Source: Pseudomonas sp. UFMG81 (lineage in GTDB: Bacteria; Pseudomonadota; Gammaproteobacteria; Pseudomonadales; Pseudomonadaceae). Taken from it: a stretch of 53,625 bases of DNA. A program made the position numbers and the translations under genes. The stretch spans positions 80,797-134,421 of the forward strand of contig NZ_JACAFQ010000022.1 in NCBI RefSeq assembly GCF_015354575.1. Direction: 5' to 3'. The notes under the pieces are model-generated. The model saw nothing but the letters and a program-made list of their open reading frames with translations. It was not told the origin of the DNA and did no database searches. Of this stretch, positions 44,594-53,133 are shown piece by piece (within the stretch, counting starts at the first letter, position 1; each line of letters opens with the position of its first letter).

Positions 44594-44878
44594 ATGGCTA
44601 TCAGACTTGGGCATGCGCATGTATTCGCCCTGCCCCTGCTCGCCCTTACCCTTGTTATCAGCGGCTGCTCGAGCAAGCCGTCCGCGGCCCGCTACGCAAG
44701 CCAAGGTTCCAGCTGCTACGCCAAGGCCCTGCCCAGCAGCGGCGAAGGCGGCCTGGCCTTCGGCCCTACACTGGCCGCGGCCAGCCGCAAGTCACTGGAC
44801 AGCTGCATGCGCTATGCCAGCCGCTCGGGCGGCACGCCAAAGACCTGCCAGGTGGTGCTGGCCAAGTGCAAGAGCTGA
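44594..44878 (+). CDS. small Cys-containing lipoprotein
   Basis: A 94-residue predicted lipoprotein. The signal ends at the lipobox VISGC (Cys25). The mature part has four more cysteines (SSCYAKAL, DSCMRYA, KTCQVVLAKC), likely two disulfides. AGGAG precedes the ATG. I recognise no named family. It converges on the solute-binding protein gene with seven bases between stops. Confidence 0.78.
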   Translation: MAIRLGHAHVFALPLLALTLVISGCSSKPSAARYASQGSSCYAKALPSSGEGGLAFGPTLAAASRKSLDSCMRYASRSGGTPKTCQVVLAKCKS

Positions 44879-44885
44879 CGGGCCC

Positions 44886-45701
44886 TCAGGGTGCCGGCGC
44901 AGCCTGCTGACGCTGCCAGCGTTCCAGGTTGCGTGCCAGCAGTTGTTCGGGCAGCGGCCCCGCCACCAGTTCCTTCATCTTGCGCGCCAGTTGCTCGCGC
45001 AGCGCCGGCTGGTTGCAGGCCGACTTGCGCGACAGCGCCAGGTACAGCCCTTCGCTGGACACCGGCGGCTCCAGCACCTCCAGTTCGCCCTCCTTGCCCA
45101 GCGTGCGCGCCAGGGCCAGCCCGGGGTAGCGCTCGAAGATCACGTAGTCGCTGCGCTTGAGCAGCAGTTTCTGGAATGCCTGGGTCGCGCTGGGCACAGC
45201 CTCCAGGTTCAGCTGCGCCCGGGCATAGTCATCGAACGCCTGGCCATGGCTGTTGTTGACCAGCGTGCCGCCACGCCGACCTTTCAGGTCGGACCAGTCG
45301 CTGTAGGCAAAACCCTCGCCTTTGCGCACCCAGACCACGCTGGAATTGAACAGGAATGGCGGGCTGACGAAGTCGGTCACCAGCGTCCGGGCCTGGGTGT
45401 GAAAGTAGCCGGCGAGCATGTCGATACGTCCGCTGCTGACCTCTTCCTGGGCCCGCGACCACGGCCCAACGTACACCACCTCCAGCACCAGCCCGAGCTC
45501 GTTGGCCACCTGCTTGAGCAAGTCAGCGTTGGCGCCGATCAATTGCCGCGGGTTCTGCGGGTCGCGCCAGAGATAGGGCGGGTATTCCGGGTTGCCGGTA
45601 GCGGTGAGATGCCGGCACGGCTCATCGGCCCAGGCCCACCCGGGCAGCCAGGCCAGGGCGAGCGGCATCAGCAGCGACAGGCCCAGACAACGTCGACTCA
45701 T
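44886..45701 (-). CDS. periplasmic solute-binding protein (SBP family 3)
   Basis: A 271-residue protein with a signal peptide ending at AWA (residue 25) and a family 3 solute-binding fold: PEYPPYLWRDP near the start, GANADLLKQVANELG, DMLAGYFHTQAR and VIFERYPGLALA. Amino acid ABC transporters use such proteins, but no permease or ATPase gene is adjacent, so it may be an orphan sensor or binding protein. AGGGA precedes ATG 45701. Confidence 0.87.
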   Translation of the reverse strand: MSRRCLGLSLLMPLALAWLPGWAWADEPCRHLTATGNPEYPPYLWRDPQNPRQLIGANADLLKQVANELGLVLEVVYVGPWSRAQEEVSSGRIDMLAGYFHTQARTLVTDFVSPPFLFNSSVVWVRKGEGFAYSDWSDLKGRRGGTLVNNSHGQAFDDYARAQLNLEAVPSATQAFQKLLLKRSDYVIFERYPGLALARTLGKEGELEVLEPPVSSEGLYLALSRKSACNQPALREQLARKMKELVAGPLPEQLLARNLERWQRQQAAPAP

Positions 45702-45819
45702 TGCGTCCCTCGCACCCTTCGATAACCCCACGGTCAACATGGCCTGGCACAGTGTGCACGAGAAATGGCCAGTCGCCACGTCCTGTGTGCAGAGGCGGGC
45801 CCGATACTGCGATGACTCG

Positions 45820-46512
45820 CTATTGCAGTGCTGCAACCGCCTCGTCGATCAACTGCGCCACCTCCGCTGCCCGCGAGGCAAGCGAGGCATGGCTGGCGTC
45901 CAGGGTGACCACCTTCCTGGCATTCAACCGCGCCGACATCATCCGTTGGTTGTCCGGGGCGATCATGTGGTCTGCACTGGACACCTGGTACCAAGAGGGT
46001 TTGTGCTTCCATGCCGGGCGCTCGATCTCATCACCAAAGGTGCTCGCCAGCGGCGCCTTCTGGGTCACGGCCATGACCAGCCCCTCGTCCGCCGAGAGGT
46101 CCTGGCAGAAGCTCTCATGGAACTTGTCGGGCTTGAGCCACAGGTAACCGTCGCTGTCCGGCGCCAGGTTGGGCGCGGCGGCCGGCAGGTGCTGCTGGGT
46201 CAGGGCGCCTGGGCTCTCACCCGCGTCCGGGGCGAACGCGGCGATATACACAAGGCCAACCACATTGTCCGCATTACCCGCCTCGGTGATCACTGCGCCG
46301 CCATAGGAATGCCCCACCAACACCACCGGCCCGCCGACCTGCTGCACCATCTTGCGCGTGCGTTCGACATCTTCGGCCAGCGCAGTGAGGGGCAACTCCA
46401 CGGCGCGCAAACCACTATGCCCCCTGCGGGTCAGTTCGAGGATCACCTTGGACCAATGGGCGGCGCCGCCCCAAAAGCCATGCACGAGAACAACAGTGGG
46501 CTTGGTGCTCAT
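45820..46512 (-). CDS. alpha/beta hydrolase
   Basis: A 230-residue hydrolase. The start TVVLVHGFWGGAAHW carries the oxyanion loop, the nucleophile Ser69 is in VGHSYGG, and a late His lies in LDASHASL. FGDEIERPAWKHKPSWYQVSSADHMIAPDNQRMMSARL is typical of the cofactor-free esterase/haloperoxidase-like group. Its natural substrate is unknown. AGAGGA precedes the ATG. It is divergent from the light-type lipid cluster. Confidence 0.9.
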   Translation of the reverse strand: MSTKPTVVLVHGFWGGAAHWSKVILELTRRGHSGLRAVELPLTALAEDVERTRKMVQQVGGPVVLVGHSYGGAVITEAGNADNVVGLVYIAAFAPDAGESPGALTQQHLPAAAPNLAPDSDGYLWLKPDKFHESFCQDLSADEGLVMAVTQKAPLASTFGDEIERPAWKHKPSWYQVSSADHMIAPDNQRMMSARLNARKVVTLDASHASLASRAAEVAQLIDEAVAALQ

Positions 46513-46659
46513 GAGCGTTCCTCTTCGAAAGGCATTGGGGAATCGGCGCGGGGATGCGGCCTGCCGATACAGCATAGGTGACCGTTCGCGCGCAATTAGA
46601 AGAAAGGGCTCCTGCGCACCGTCAGCTCATGCCTTGTGGCTGTTGATCCCGAGCAAAGC

Positions 46660-46683
46660 TGTACAAAGAAGTTGACTTGTACA
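46660..46683 (+). promoter_or_regulatory. paired TGTACA operator, first pair
   Basis: TGTACA at 46660-46665 and again at 46678-46683, 18 bases between starts. The second copy directly follows a -35-like TTGACT (46672-46677), with TACGCT 16 bases on. This geometry resembles light-responsive LitR/CarH-type MerR promoters as I recall them. Confidence 0.7.
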
Positions 46684-46709
46684 GCTTTACTCCTACGCTC
46701 AAAAATACC

Positions 46710-46733
46710 TGTACACGATTTCGCGTTTGTACA
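46710..46733 (+). promoter_or_regulatory. paired TGTACA operator, second pair
   Basis: TGTACA at 46710-46715 and 46728-46733, again 18 bases between starts. It lies 20 bases before the first gene of the cluster and downstream of the first pair. Confidence 0.7.
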
Positions 46734-46752
46734 AGATTGCCAGGGGCCGAGC

Positions 46753-47175
46753 ATGTCCACCTATCTGCAGTCATTCGCAGCACGCTTCGCCAGCCTGGAC
46801 GCCGCAAGCTTGCAACGGCTAGACGCCTTGTACAGCGAAGCCGTGATCTTCCAGGACCCTTTGCACCGCATCCACGGCCTGACAGCCCTGCGCGCCTACT
46901 TCGCCCGGCTCTACGCCAACGCCACGGATATCCGCTACGACATCCATGCCACCGACGAAGTACGCCCGGGCCAGGGCTACCTGCGCTGGACCCTGCATTT
47001 TCGCCACCCGCGCCTGGCCGGCGGGCGTTCGGTCAGCGTCGAGGGTTGCAGCCACCTGTGTTGGGACGAGCGCGTGTACTTTCACCAGGACTATTTCGAC
47101 GCCGGCGCCCTGCTCTACGAACAGCTGCCCGTGCTGGGCGGGGTGATCGGCTGGCTCAAGGGGCGGCTGGCATGA
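46753..47175 (+). CDS. NTF2-like (SnoaL-type) protein
   Basis: A 140-residue protein with the cone-shaped NTF2-like fold: YLQSFAARFASLDAASLQRLDALYSEAVIFQDPLH at the start and VEGCSHLCWDERVYFHQDYFDA towards the end. Such proteins serve as small isomerases, binding proteins or accessory factors. It is the first gene behind the two TGTACA pairs and overlaps the SDR start by four bases. Comparable genes head light-induced lipid clusters in other pseudomonads, as I recall. Confidence 0.83.
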   Translation: MSTYLQSFAARFASLDAASLQRLDALYSEAVIFQDPLHRIHGLTALRAYFARLYANATDIRYDIHATDEVRPGQGYLRWTLHFRHPRLAGGRSVSVEGCSHLCWDERVYFHQDYFDAGALLYEQLPVLGGVIGWLKGRLA

Positions 47176-47924
47176 GCCGCTGCTGGTTGACCGGTGCCAG
47201 CAGCGGCATCGGCGCGGCGCTGGCGCAACAGCTGCTGGAACAGGGCCATCAGGTTGCGCTCGGCGCACGCCAGGCGCAGCGCCTGCAAGCCTTGGCCGAG
47301 CGCTACCCCGGGCAAGTGTTGTTGACGGTCGGCGATGTCGGCGAGGCCGCGCAGGTGACGGCAATGGCCGCGTGCATCGAGCAGGGCTGGGGCGCACTGG
47401 ACCTGGCGATCCTCAACGCCGGCACCTGCGAATACCTGGAGCCCGGGCACTTCGACCCGGCGCTGGTCGAGCGGGTGCTGCGCACCAATGTGCTGGGTGT
47501 CAGCCACTGCCTGCAGGCCGCCCTGCCCTTGCTGCGCCGGGGCCAGCGCCCGCACCTGGTGGTGGTAGGCAGCTCGGTAAGCTGGCTGGCCCTGCCCCGG
47601 GCGGCGGCCTATGGTGCTTCGAAGGCCGCGGTGCGCTACCTGGTGGAATCGTTGCGCATCGACCTGGTCGCCGAGGGTATCGATGTCACGCTGGTCAGCC
47701 CGGGCTTCGTCGACACCCCGCTGACCCGGCGCAACGATTTCCCCATGCCCCAGCGCTGGAGCGCCGAGCGCGCCGCCCAGTGCATCGCCGCGCGCCTGCC
47801 ACGACGCCCTCTGGAGATCAATTTCCCGACCCTGTTCACCACCGTGCTGCGCCTGCTCGGCGCCCTGCCGCCCCCCCTGCGCCTGGCACTCGGCCGACGC
47901 CTCGCCCGCGCCCCGCAGGACTAG
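47172..47924 (+). CDS. short-chain dehydrogenase/reductase
   Basis: A 250-residue classical SDR. TGASSGIG is at 7-14, the NAG motif at 82-84, and Ser134/Ser135, Tyr147 and Lys151 form the catalytic set. ARQAQRL after strand 2 suggests NADP(H). The C-terminal segment (LFTTVLRLLGALPPPLRLALG) may associate with the membrane. ATG overlaps the preceding stop (ATGA). Likely to reduce or oxidise a lipid intermediate, by context. Confidence 0.92.
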   Translation: MSRCWLTGASSGIGAALAQQLLEQGHQVALGARQAQRLQALAERYPGQVLLTVGDVGEAAQVTAMAACIEQGWGALDLAILNAGTCEYLEPGHFDPALVERVLRTNVLGVSHCLQAALPLLRRGQRPHLVVVGSSVSWLALPRAAAYGASKAAVRYLVESLRIDLVAEGIDVTLVSPGFVDTPLTRRNDFPMPQRWSAERAAQCIAARLPRRPLEINFPTLFTTVLRLLGALPPPLRLALGRRLARAPQD

Positions 47925-47929
47925 CCGCC

Positions 47930-49177
47930 ATGCGTATCGCCATCATCGGCAGCGGCATCGCCGGCCTGACCTGCGCCCACCTGCTCTCGCGCCGCCATGA
48001 GGTCACGGTGTACGAGGCCGCTGACTGGGTGGGCGGGCATACCCATACTGTCGACGTGCGCTGGCAGGGCCAGGCCTACGCCGTGGACACGGGTTTCATC
48101 GTCTTCAACGACTGGACCTACCCGCGCTTCATCCAACTGCTCGACCACCTGGGCGTGGCCTCCCGGCCAACGCAGATGAGCTTTTCGGTGCACGACCCGC
48201 TGAGCGGGCTCGAATACAACGGTCACGACCTCGACAGCCTGTTCGCCCAGCGCCGCAACCTGCTGTCGCCTGGGTTCTGGGGCATGCTGCGGGACATCCT
48301 GCGCTTCAATCGCCAGGCCCTGGCCGACCTTGACGGCCAGCGCATCGACGTGACCACCACCCTGGGCGACTATCTGCAAACGCGGCGTTATGGCCGGCGC
48401 TTCATCGACCACTACCTCGTGCCCATGGGCTCGGCGATCTGGTCGATGTCCCAGGCCGACATGCTCGGTTTTCCCTTGGCGTTCTTCGTTCGTTTCTGCC
48501 GCAACCATGGCTTGCTGTCGGTCACCCACCGCCCGCAATGGCGGGTGATCGAAGGTGGCTCGCGCAGCTACCTCGCGCCCCTGTGCCAACCTTTTGCCGA
48601 ACGCCTGCGCCTCGCTTGCCCGGTGCATCAGGTGTACCGCGACGCGGGCGGCGTCACCCTGGCCAGCCCGGCCGGGCGCGAACGCTATGACACCGTGGTG
48701 TTCGCCTGCCACAGCGACCAGGCCCTGGCGCTACTGGAAGCCCCGAGCCTTCATGAACGCGAAGTACTCGGCGCCATCCGCTATGCCAGCAACGATGTGG
48801 TGCTGCACACCGACACACGCCTGCTGCCCCGGCGGCGCAAGGCCTGGGCAGCCTGGAACTATCGCCTCGGTGGCGATGCGCAGGCATCTGCCGCCGTGAC
48901 CTACGACATGAACATCCTGCAGGGCATCGAGGCCCCCGTGACGTTCTGCGTGAGCCTCAACCAGACCGCGCTGATCGACCCGGCGCAAGTGCTCGCCCGC
49001 TTCGACTACGCCCACCCGCAATACAGCCAGGCGGCGCTGCTGGCCCAAGCGCGGATCGGTGAGCTACAGGGCCGACAGCACAGCTTCTACTGCGGCGCCT
49101 ACTGGGCCAATGGCTTCCATGAAGACGGCGTAGCCAGTGCCTTGGCCGTGGCCGAACATTTTGGAGAGCGCCTGTGA
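47930..49177 (+). CDS. FAD-dependent amine oxidase-like oxidoreductase (COG2907 type)
   Basis: A 415-residue flavoprotein. The FAD loop IIGSGIAGL is at residues 5-13, followed by YEAADWVGGHTHTVDV. The YPRFIQLLDHLGV and CGAYWANGFHEDGVASAL segments match the COG2907 group that neighbours DUF1365 and cyclopropane synthase genes. These groups are tied to fatty acid modification, including furan fatty acids in Rhodobacter. It is coupled to the next gene through a GTGA overlap. Confidence 0.9.
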   Translation: MRIAIIGSGIAGLTCAHLLSRRHEVTVYEAADWVGGHTHTVDVRWQGQAYAVDTGFIVFNDWTYPRFIQLLDHLGVASRPTQMSFSVHDPLSGLEYNGHDLDSLFAQRRNLLSPGFWGMLRDILRFNRQALADLDGQRIDVTTTLGDYLQTRRYGRRFIDHYLVPMGSAIWSMSQADMLGFPLAFFVRFCRNHGLLSVTHRPQWRVIEGGSRSYLAPLCQPFAERLRLACPVHQVYRDAGGVTLASPAGRERYDTVVFACHSDQALALLEAPSLHEREVLGAIRYASNDVVLHTDTRLLPRRRKAWAAWNYRLGGDAQASAAVTYDMNILQGIEAPVTFCVSLNQTALIDPAQVLARFDYAHPQYSQAALLAQARIGELQGRQHSFYCGAYWANGFHEDGVASALAVAEHFGERL

Positions 49178-49986
49178 ACAGCAGCCGTTGCCAGGGCTGG
49201 GTCAGCCACCGGCGCCTGACGCCCCGCCCCCACGCGTTTCGCTACCGCATCGGCATGCTCTACCTCGCCCTCGACGAGTTGCCCCGTCTGTTGGGCCTGT
49301 CACGCCTGTTCGCACACTCGCTGTTGGCCCCCATGGGCTGGCGCGAAACCGACTACCTGCCGGCCCTGACCCGCCGGGGCACCGCGCTGGCCCAGGCTGC
49401 GCGCGAACTGGTCGGCCAGGCCACCGGCCACATGCCAGAAGGCGCCGTGCACCTGCTGACCCAGCCGCGCTGCTGGGGGCTGTCGTTCAACCCGGTGAGT
49501 ATCTACTTCTGCCACGACCTGCACGGGCAGTTGGCGGCGATCCTGCTGGAAGTGCGCAACACGCCGTGGCGCGAACGTTTCCACTATGTGCTGCCGGTGC
49601 CGGCCGGGCAGCCGCGTCGGTTCGTCATGACCAAGGCCTTCCATGTCTCACCCTTCCTGCCGATGGCGATGGAGTACCGCCTGCGCTTCTTGCTCGAGGG
49701 CCCGCACATCCGCATCCACCTGCAAAGCTGGCAGGCCGAGCAGAAGGTCTTCGAGGCCGACCTCACCCTGGTGCGCCAACCGCTCGATGGCCCTGCCTTG
49801 CGCAGGCACATCCTGGCGTTCCCGTGGATGAGCCTGCGCACGCTCACGGCGATCTACTGGCAGGCGCTGCGCCTGCTGTTCAAGCGCACGCCCGTGCATG
49901 ACCACCCCACCAGCCAGAGCCAGCTGAGCGTTGGCCAGCCCATCCACGAGGAGCCCGAGCATGCCCGAACCCACCCTGAGCGTTAG
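49174..49986 (+). CDS. DUF1365 family protein
   Basis: A 270-residue protein of the DUF1365 (COG3496) family: VSHRRLTPRPHAFRYRIGMLYLALDEL, LLTQPRCWGLSFNPVSIYFC, and TKAFHVSPFLPM with its conserved His. Biochemical role is not settled. The family almost always travels with the FAD oxidoreductase and cyclopropane synthase found on either side here. Start is GTG 49174, overlapping the oxidoreductase stop. Its last 26 bases overlap the synthase gene. Confidence 0.9.
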   Translation: MNSSRCQGWVSHRRLTPRPHAFRYRIGMLYLALDELPRLLGLSRLFAHSLLAPMGWRETDYLPALTRRGTALAQAARELVGQATGHMPEGAVHLLTQPRCWGLSFNPVSIYFCHDLHGQLAAILLEVRNTPWRERFHYVLPVPAGQPRRFVMTKAFHVSPFLPMAMEYRLRFLLEGPHIRIHLQSWQAEQKVFEADLTLVRQPLDGPALRRHILAFPWMSLRTLTAIYWQALRLLFKRTPVHDHPTSQSQLSVGQPIHEEPEHARTHPER

Positions 49987-51217
49987 CAAATCGGCAGGCC
50001 TGGCCCCGGTGCTGGGCAACCTGGCCCGCCGTGCGGTCATCGCCCAGCTACGCAAGCTGCGCCACGGCCACCTGCGGGTCATCTGCCGCGACCTGCAATG
50101 GACCTTCGGTGACGCCGGCAGCCTGCTCGGTGCGGAAATCGAGGTGCTCGACGACGCGGCCTGGGGCCTGGTGGCCAGCAATGGCTCGATCGGTGCGGGC
50201 GAAGCCTATATCCATGGTTACTGGCGCAGCGCCGACCTGGCGGCGGTAACCCGCCTGTTCGTCGCCAACCTGACGGTGCTCGACGCCATGGAAAGCGGCC
50301 TGGCCCGTCTCGGCCGGCCGGCGCTGCGCCTGCTGCACGGGCTCAACCGCAACAGCCGGCGCGGCGCCCGGCGCAATATCCTCGCCCACTACGACCTGGG
50401 CAACACCCTGTTCGAGCAGTTGCTCGACCCCACCATGATGTACTCCGCCGCCCAGTTCGAAAGCCCGACACAAAGCCTGGAGCACGCCCAACGCCACAAG
50501 CTCGAGCGCATCTGCCAGAAGCTCGAATTGCAGCCCCACGAGCACCTGCTGGAGATCGGCAGTGGCTGGGGCAGCCTGGCCATCCACGCCGCCAGCCAGC
50601 ATGGCTGCCGAGTCACCACCACCACCGTCTCCGACGCCCAGTACGCCCACACCCTGCAACGCGTGCGCGCACTGGGCCTGGAGCAGCGCATCACGGTGCT
50701 GCGCGAGGACTACCGCGACCTGCGCGGGCAGTTCGACAAGCTGGTGTCCATCGAGATGATCGAAGCCGTCGGCCATCAGTACCTGCCCAGGTACTTTCGC
50801 CAATGCGCCGCGCTGCTCAAGGACGATGGCCTGATGCTGCTGCAGACCATCACCATCCGCGACCAGCGCTACGCCCAGGCCCGCCGCACCGTGGATTTCA
50901 TCCAGCGCTACATCTTCCCCGGCGGCGCCCTGCCGTCGCTGGGCGTGCTGCTCGACACCGCCAGCCGCCAGACCGCGCTGAACCTGGTGCACATGGAGGA
51001 CTTCGGCCTGGATTACGCCCGCACCCTGCGGCATTGGCGCGACAACCTGCGCCAGGCGCGCGCGACCTTGCTGGGGTTGGGGTATGACGAGACCTTCCAG
51101 CGCTTGTGGGAGTTCTATTTGTGCTACTGCCAGGGTGGTTTCGAGGAGCGCGCCATTGGCGTGGCGCAACTGCTGTGGGCCGGGCCGCGGGCACGCCGGG
51201 CGCCTGTGGGCGATTGA
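49961..51217 (+). CDS. cfa: cyclopropane-fatty-acyl-phospholipid synthase
   Basis: A 418-residue SAM-dependent methyltransferase of the CFA synthase family. HYDLGN (143-148) and EIGSGWGS (198-205) mark the phospholipid and SAM sites, with SIEMIEAVGHQY and RYIFPGG later. It adds a methylene to double bonds of membrane phospholipid acyl chains, or, in a specialised cluster, makes a methylated fatty acid precursor. ACGAGGAG precedes the ATG by seven bases. A GWG-type N-terminal domain (1-130) is present as in E. coli Cfa. Confidence 0.93.
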   Translation: MPEPTLSVSKSAGLAPVLGNLARRAVIAQLRKLRHGHLRVICRDLQWTFGDAGSLLGAEIEVLDDAAWGLVASNGSIGAGEAYIHGYWRSADLAAVTRLFVANLTVLDAMESGLARLGRPALRLLHGLNRNSRRGARRNILAHYDLGNTLFEQLLDPTMMYSAAQFESPTQSLEHAQRHKLERICQKLELQPHEHLLEIGSGWGSLAIHAASQHGCRVTTTTVSDAQYAHTLQRVRALGLEQRITVLREDYRDLRGQFDKLVSIEMIEAVGHQYLPRYFRQCAALLKDDGLMLLQTITIRDQRYAQARRTVDFIQRYIFPGGALPSLGVLLDTASRQTALNLVHMEDFGLDYARTLRHWRDNLRQARATLLGLGYDETFQRLWEFYLCYCQGGFEERAIGVAQLLWAGPRARRAPVGD

Positions 51218-51219
51218 AG

Positions 51220-51708
51220 GTGTCGCGTTACGGGCTGGTGGCCAACGCGCTGTGGCTGCAGGCCGGTTGGTGGGGCTGCGTGCTGGGTGCCCGCCAGCCG
51301 TGGCTGTTGGGCGTGGTGGTGGCCGGGCTGGCGGTTCACCTGGGCTTGTGTCGTCACCTCAGTGAAGAGGTGCGGACAGTGCTGCGGATCGGCATCTTGG
51401 GTTGCCTGCTCGATAGCCTGCTCGGTGCGTTGGGCGTGTTCGCCTTCACGCAATCGCCGTTGCCTGCCTGGCTCGCGCTGTTGTGGCTGGTGCTCGCCAG
51501 CGGGTTGCGCCATAGCCTGGCATGGGCGCACCGGCCGTTGTGGCGCGGCGTGCTGGCGGGCGCGCTCGGCGGGCCATTGGCGTACCTGGCGGGCGCCCCC
51601 CTGGCCGGGGTCGAGCTGCCCTTGGGGCCGACGGCGACGGCATTGATACTGGCGCCGATCTGGGCGCTCTGGCTGCCGCTGTGCCTGCACCTGGCCGCAC
51701 GCCGGTAG
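51220..51708 (+). CDS. DUF2878 family membrane protein
   Basis: A 162-residue protein with about five hydrophobic segments (WLQAGWWGCVLGARQPWLLGVVVAGLAV, LLDSLLGALGVFAF, LALLWLVLASGLRHS) and a late GGPLAYLAGAPLAGVELP, typical of DUF2878. Function unknown. It begins just after or overlapping the cfa stop; TTG 51214 (overlapping) or GTG 51220 may be used and neither has a strong ribosome site. DUF2878 commonly ends this lipid cluster. Confidence 0.8.
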   Translation: MSRYGLVANALWLQAGWWGCVLGARQPWLLGVVVAGLAVHLGLCRHLSEEVRTVLRIGILGCLLDSLLGALGVFAFTQSPLPAWLALLWLVLASGLRHSLAWAHRPLWRGVLAGALGGPLAYLAGAPLAGVELPLGPTATALILAPIWALWLPLCLHLAARR

Positions 51709-51743
51709 GGTCCGTTGCCGGAAGATCCAAAGCAAGACACCTC

Positions 51744-51859
51744 TGTAGGAGCGGCCTTGTGTCGCGAAAGGGGTGCGCAGCGCCCCCAGGATCTCGATTA
51801 CACCTCAAGATCGTCGGGGCCGCTTTGCGGCCCTTTCGCGACACAAGGCCGCTCCTACA
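51744..51859. repeat. paired REP palindrome
   Basis: Inverted TGTAGGAGCGGCC and GGCCGCTCCTACA arms with inner GTGTCGCGAAAGG modules, between the convergent DUF2878 and DUF3833 genes. A half copy follows at about 51866-51903. Confidence 0.9.
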
Positions 51860-51906
51860 GGGTGGGTGCTAGCTTGCCGGCGATGGGCTGCAAAGCAGCC
51901 CCACCC

Positions 51907-52443
51907 TCACTGGGCGCTCGAGGGCATACGCCGGAAGAACAACGTCACCTGCCCCACCTCGACCCCTAGCTTGCTCATGCGGGTCCGATTGATCAGGGTG
52001 TCCTGGTCCATCAGGTACATCCAGTCATCCATGTCCACCGTCCAGTGCCGCCCGTCCACCGGCAGGTCCAGCTGATAGCGCCAGCGCAGGGCATTGCCCG
52101 CCACCTCGCCCGCGGCCTCGCCAATCACATCCCCCGCCCGCCCGCGCCAACGGCCTGCGCCGTCCGGGGTGAGGGTCCAGGTGCGCTGCTGACGAGTCCC
52201 GTCGCTGTAGACGAAGTGCTCGTCGAGGATCAGCTGTTGGCCCTCCCGGCGGCTGTCGATGCGCACATGGAAACGCTTGACCACCTCACCCGAGCGCTTC
52301 TGGAACATCCCCCAGGCCTGCACCGGGCCCGAGAAGAACGCCGCCAGGTCCAGCCCCGGCTGCTCGCGGGCGTAGTGTTCGACACCAACATTGCCGCAGC
52401 TGCCCAGCAGCAGGCAGGCAAGCAAGACCAGGGTTGCGCGCAT
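51907..52443 (-). CDS. DUF3833 family lipoprotein
   Basis: A 178-residue predicted lipoprotein. The lipobox is LLGSC (Cys16), followed by a lipocalin-like beta-rich domain with LILDEHFVYSDGTRQQRTW and DMDDWMYLMDQDTLINRTRMSKLGVEVGQVTLFFRR, the DUF3833 core. Function unknown, but DUF3833 genes are frequent partners of cfa/DUF1365 clusters. It starts two bases after the chalcone-isomerase-like stop and forms a two-gene operon with it, behind the TGTACA pair at 53027-53050. Confidence 0.88.
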   Translation of the reverse strand: MRATLVLLACLLLGSCGNVGVEHYAREQPGLDLAAFFSGPVQAWGMFQKRSGEVVKRFHVRIDSRREGQQLILDEHFVYSDGTRQQRTWTLTPDGAGRWRGRAGDVIGEAAGEVAGNALRWRYQLDLPVDGRHWTVDMDDWMYLMDQDTLINRTRMSKLGVEVGQVTLFFRRMPSSAQ

Positions 52444-52445
52444 GG

Positions 52446-52997
52446 TCAGTCTCCTCGGTTGGCCCCGGCTTGCCCCAGCAGGCGCTGGCGCAGTTGCGGG
52501 TCGCGGGTGCGTGGGTCGAGCCAGATGGCGAAGAAGGCGCGGGCGAACACGGGGTCGGCTATGTCACGCCGCAGTTGCCCATCGATGTAGAAGCGGCAGC
52601 CGTGCCCTGGCAGGTACAACCCGGTGATACGCGTGCCCGGGCGCACATCGACGAAGGCGCCGCGCATCAGCTCGGCCCAACGCTCCAGCGTGGCTGCTTC
52701 GAGGGCCGGGCCGCCCAGGCGGCGCATCTCGTCCAGGCTGGCGTCGACCAGGCGGTCCCGCGACAGGTCGCGATGGTAGGTGAGTTCCAGGGCGAAGGGT
52801 TGTTGCCAGTCGGGTGCGGTGGCCGGGCTCCATAACCGAGCGGTGTAGAGGCGCAGGCCGAACCAGGTGAAATCACCGCTGCCGACCAGGCGGGCGTTGG
52901 GCTGCTCGGTGCGCCAGTCCGCCCAGGCATGGGTCAGGGAGAGCCACAGGCAAAGGGAATACAGCGCGCAACGCCGTTTGCTGCCTGACACGGCCAT
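52446..52997 (-). CDS. chalcone-isomerase-like exported protein
   Basis: A 183-residue protein with a signal peptide (cleavage near AWA/DW at about residue 26) and the chalcone-isomerase fold: LVGSGDFTWFGLRLYTARLW and LTYHRDLSRDRLVDASLDEMRRLG, then FVDVRPGTRITGLYLPGHGCRFYIDG. Bacterial members are not flavonoid enzymes; the fold also binds fatty acids, which fits the lipid-cluster context. A TGTACA pair lies 30-53 bases upstream, with TTGAGT preceding it on the minus strand. Confidence 0.87.
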   Translation of the reverse strand: MAVSGSKRRCALYSLCLWLSLTHAWADWRTEQPNARLVGSGDFTWFGLRLYTARLWSPATAPDWQQPFALELTYHRDLSRDRLVDASLDEMRRLGGPALEAATLERWAELMRGAFVDVRPGTRITGLYLPGHGCRFYIDGQLRRDIADPVFARAFFAIWLDPRTRDPQLRQRLLGQAGANRGD

Positions 52998-53026
52998 GAA
53001 CAGGGCCTCGCTGGGTCAAGGATTTT

Positions 53027-53050
53027 TGTACAAATCTATTTGTTTGTACA
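53027..53050 (-). promoter_or_regulatory. paired TGTACA operator, third pair
   Basis: TGTACA at 53027-53032 and 53045-53050, again 18 bases between starts, upstream of the minus-strand chalcone-isomerase-like gene. On that strand TTGAGT directly precedes the first copy, as TTGACT precedes a copy in the plus-strand promoter. Confidence 0.72.
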
Positions 53051-53133
53051 ACTCAATGGCCTGTTGGTTCACCTGCGTGGGTAGTGCCCATCGAAAGCTC
53101 GCGTCATGCCAACAAGGCGGACAGCGGTACCGG

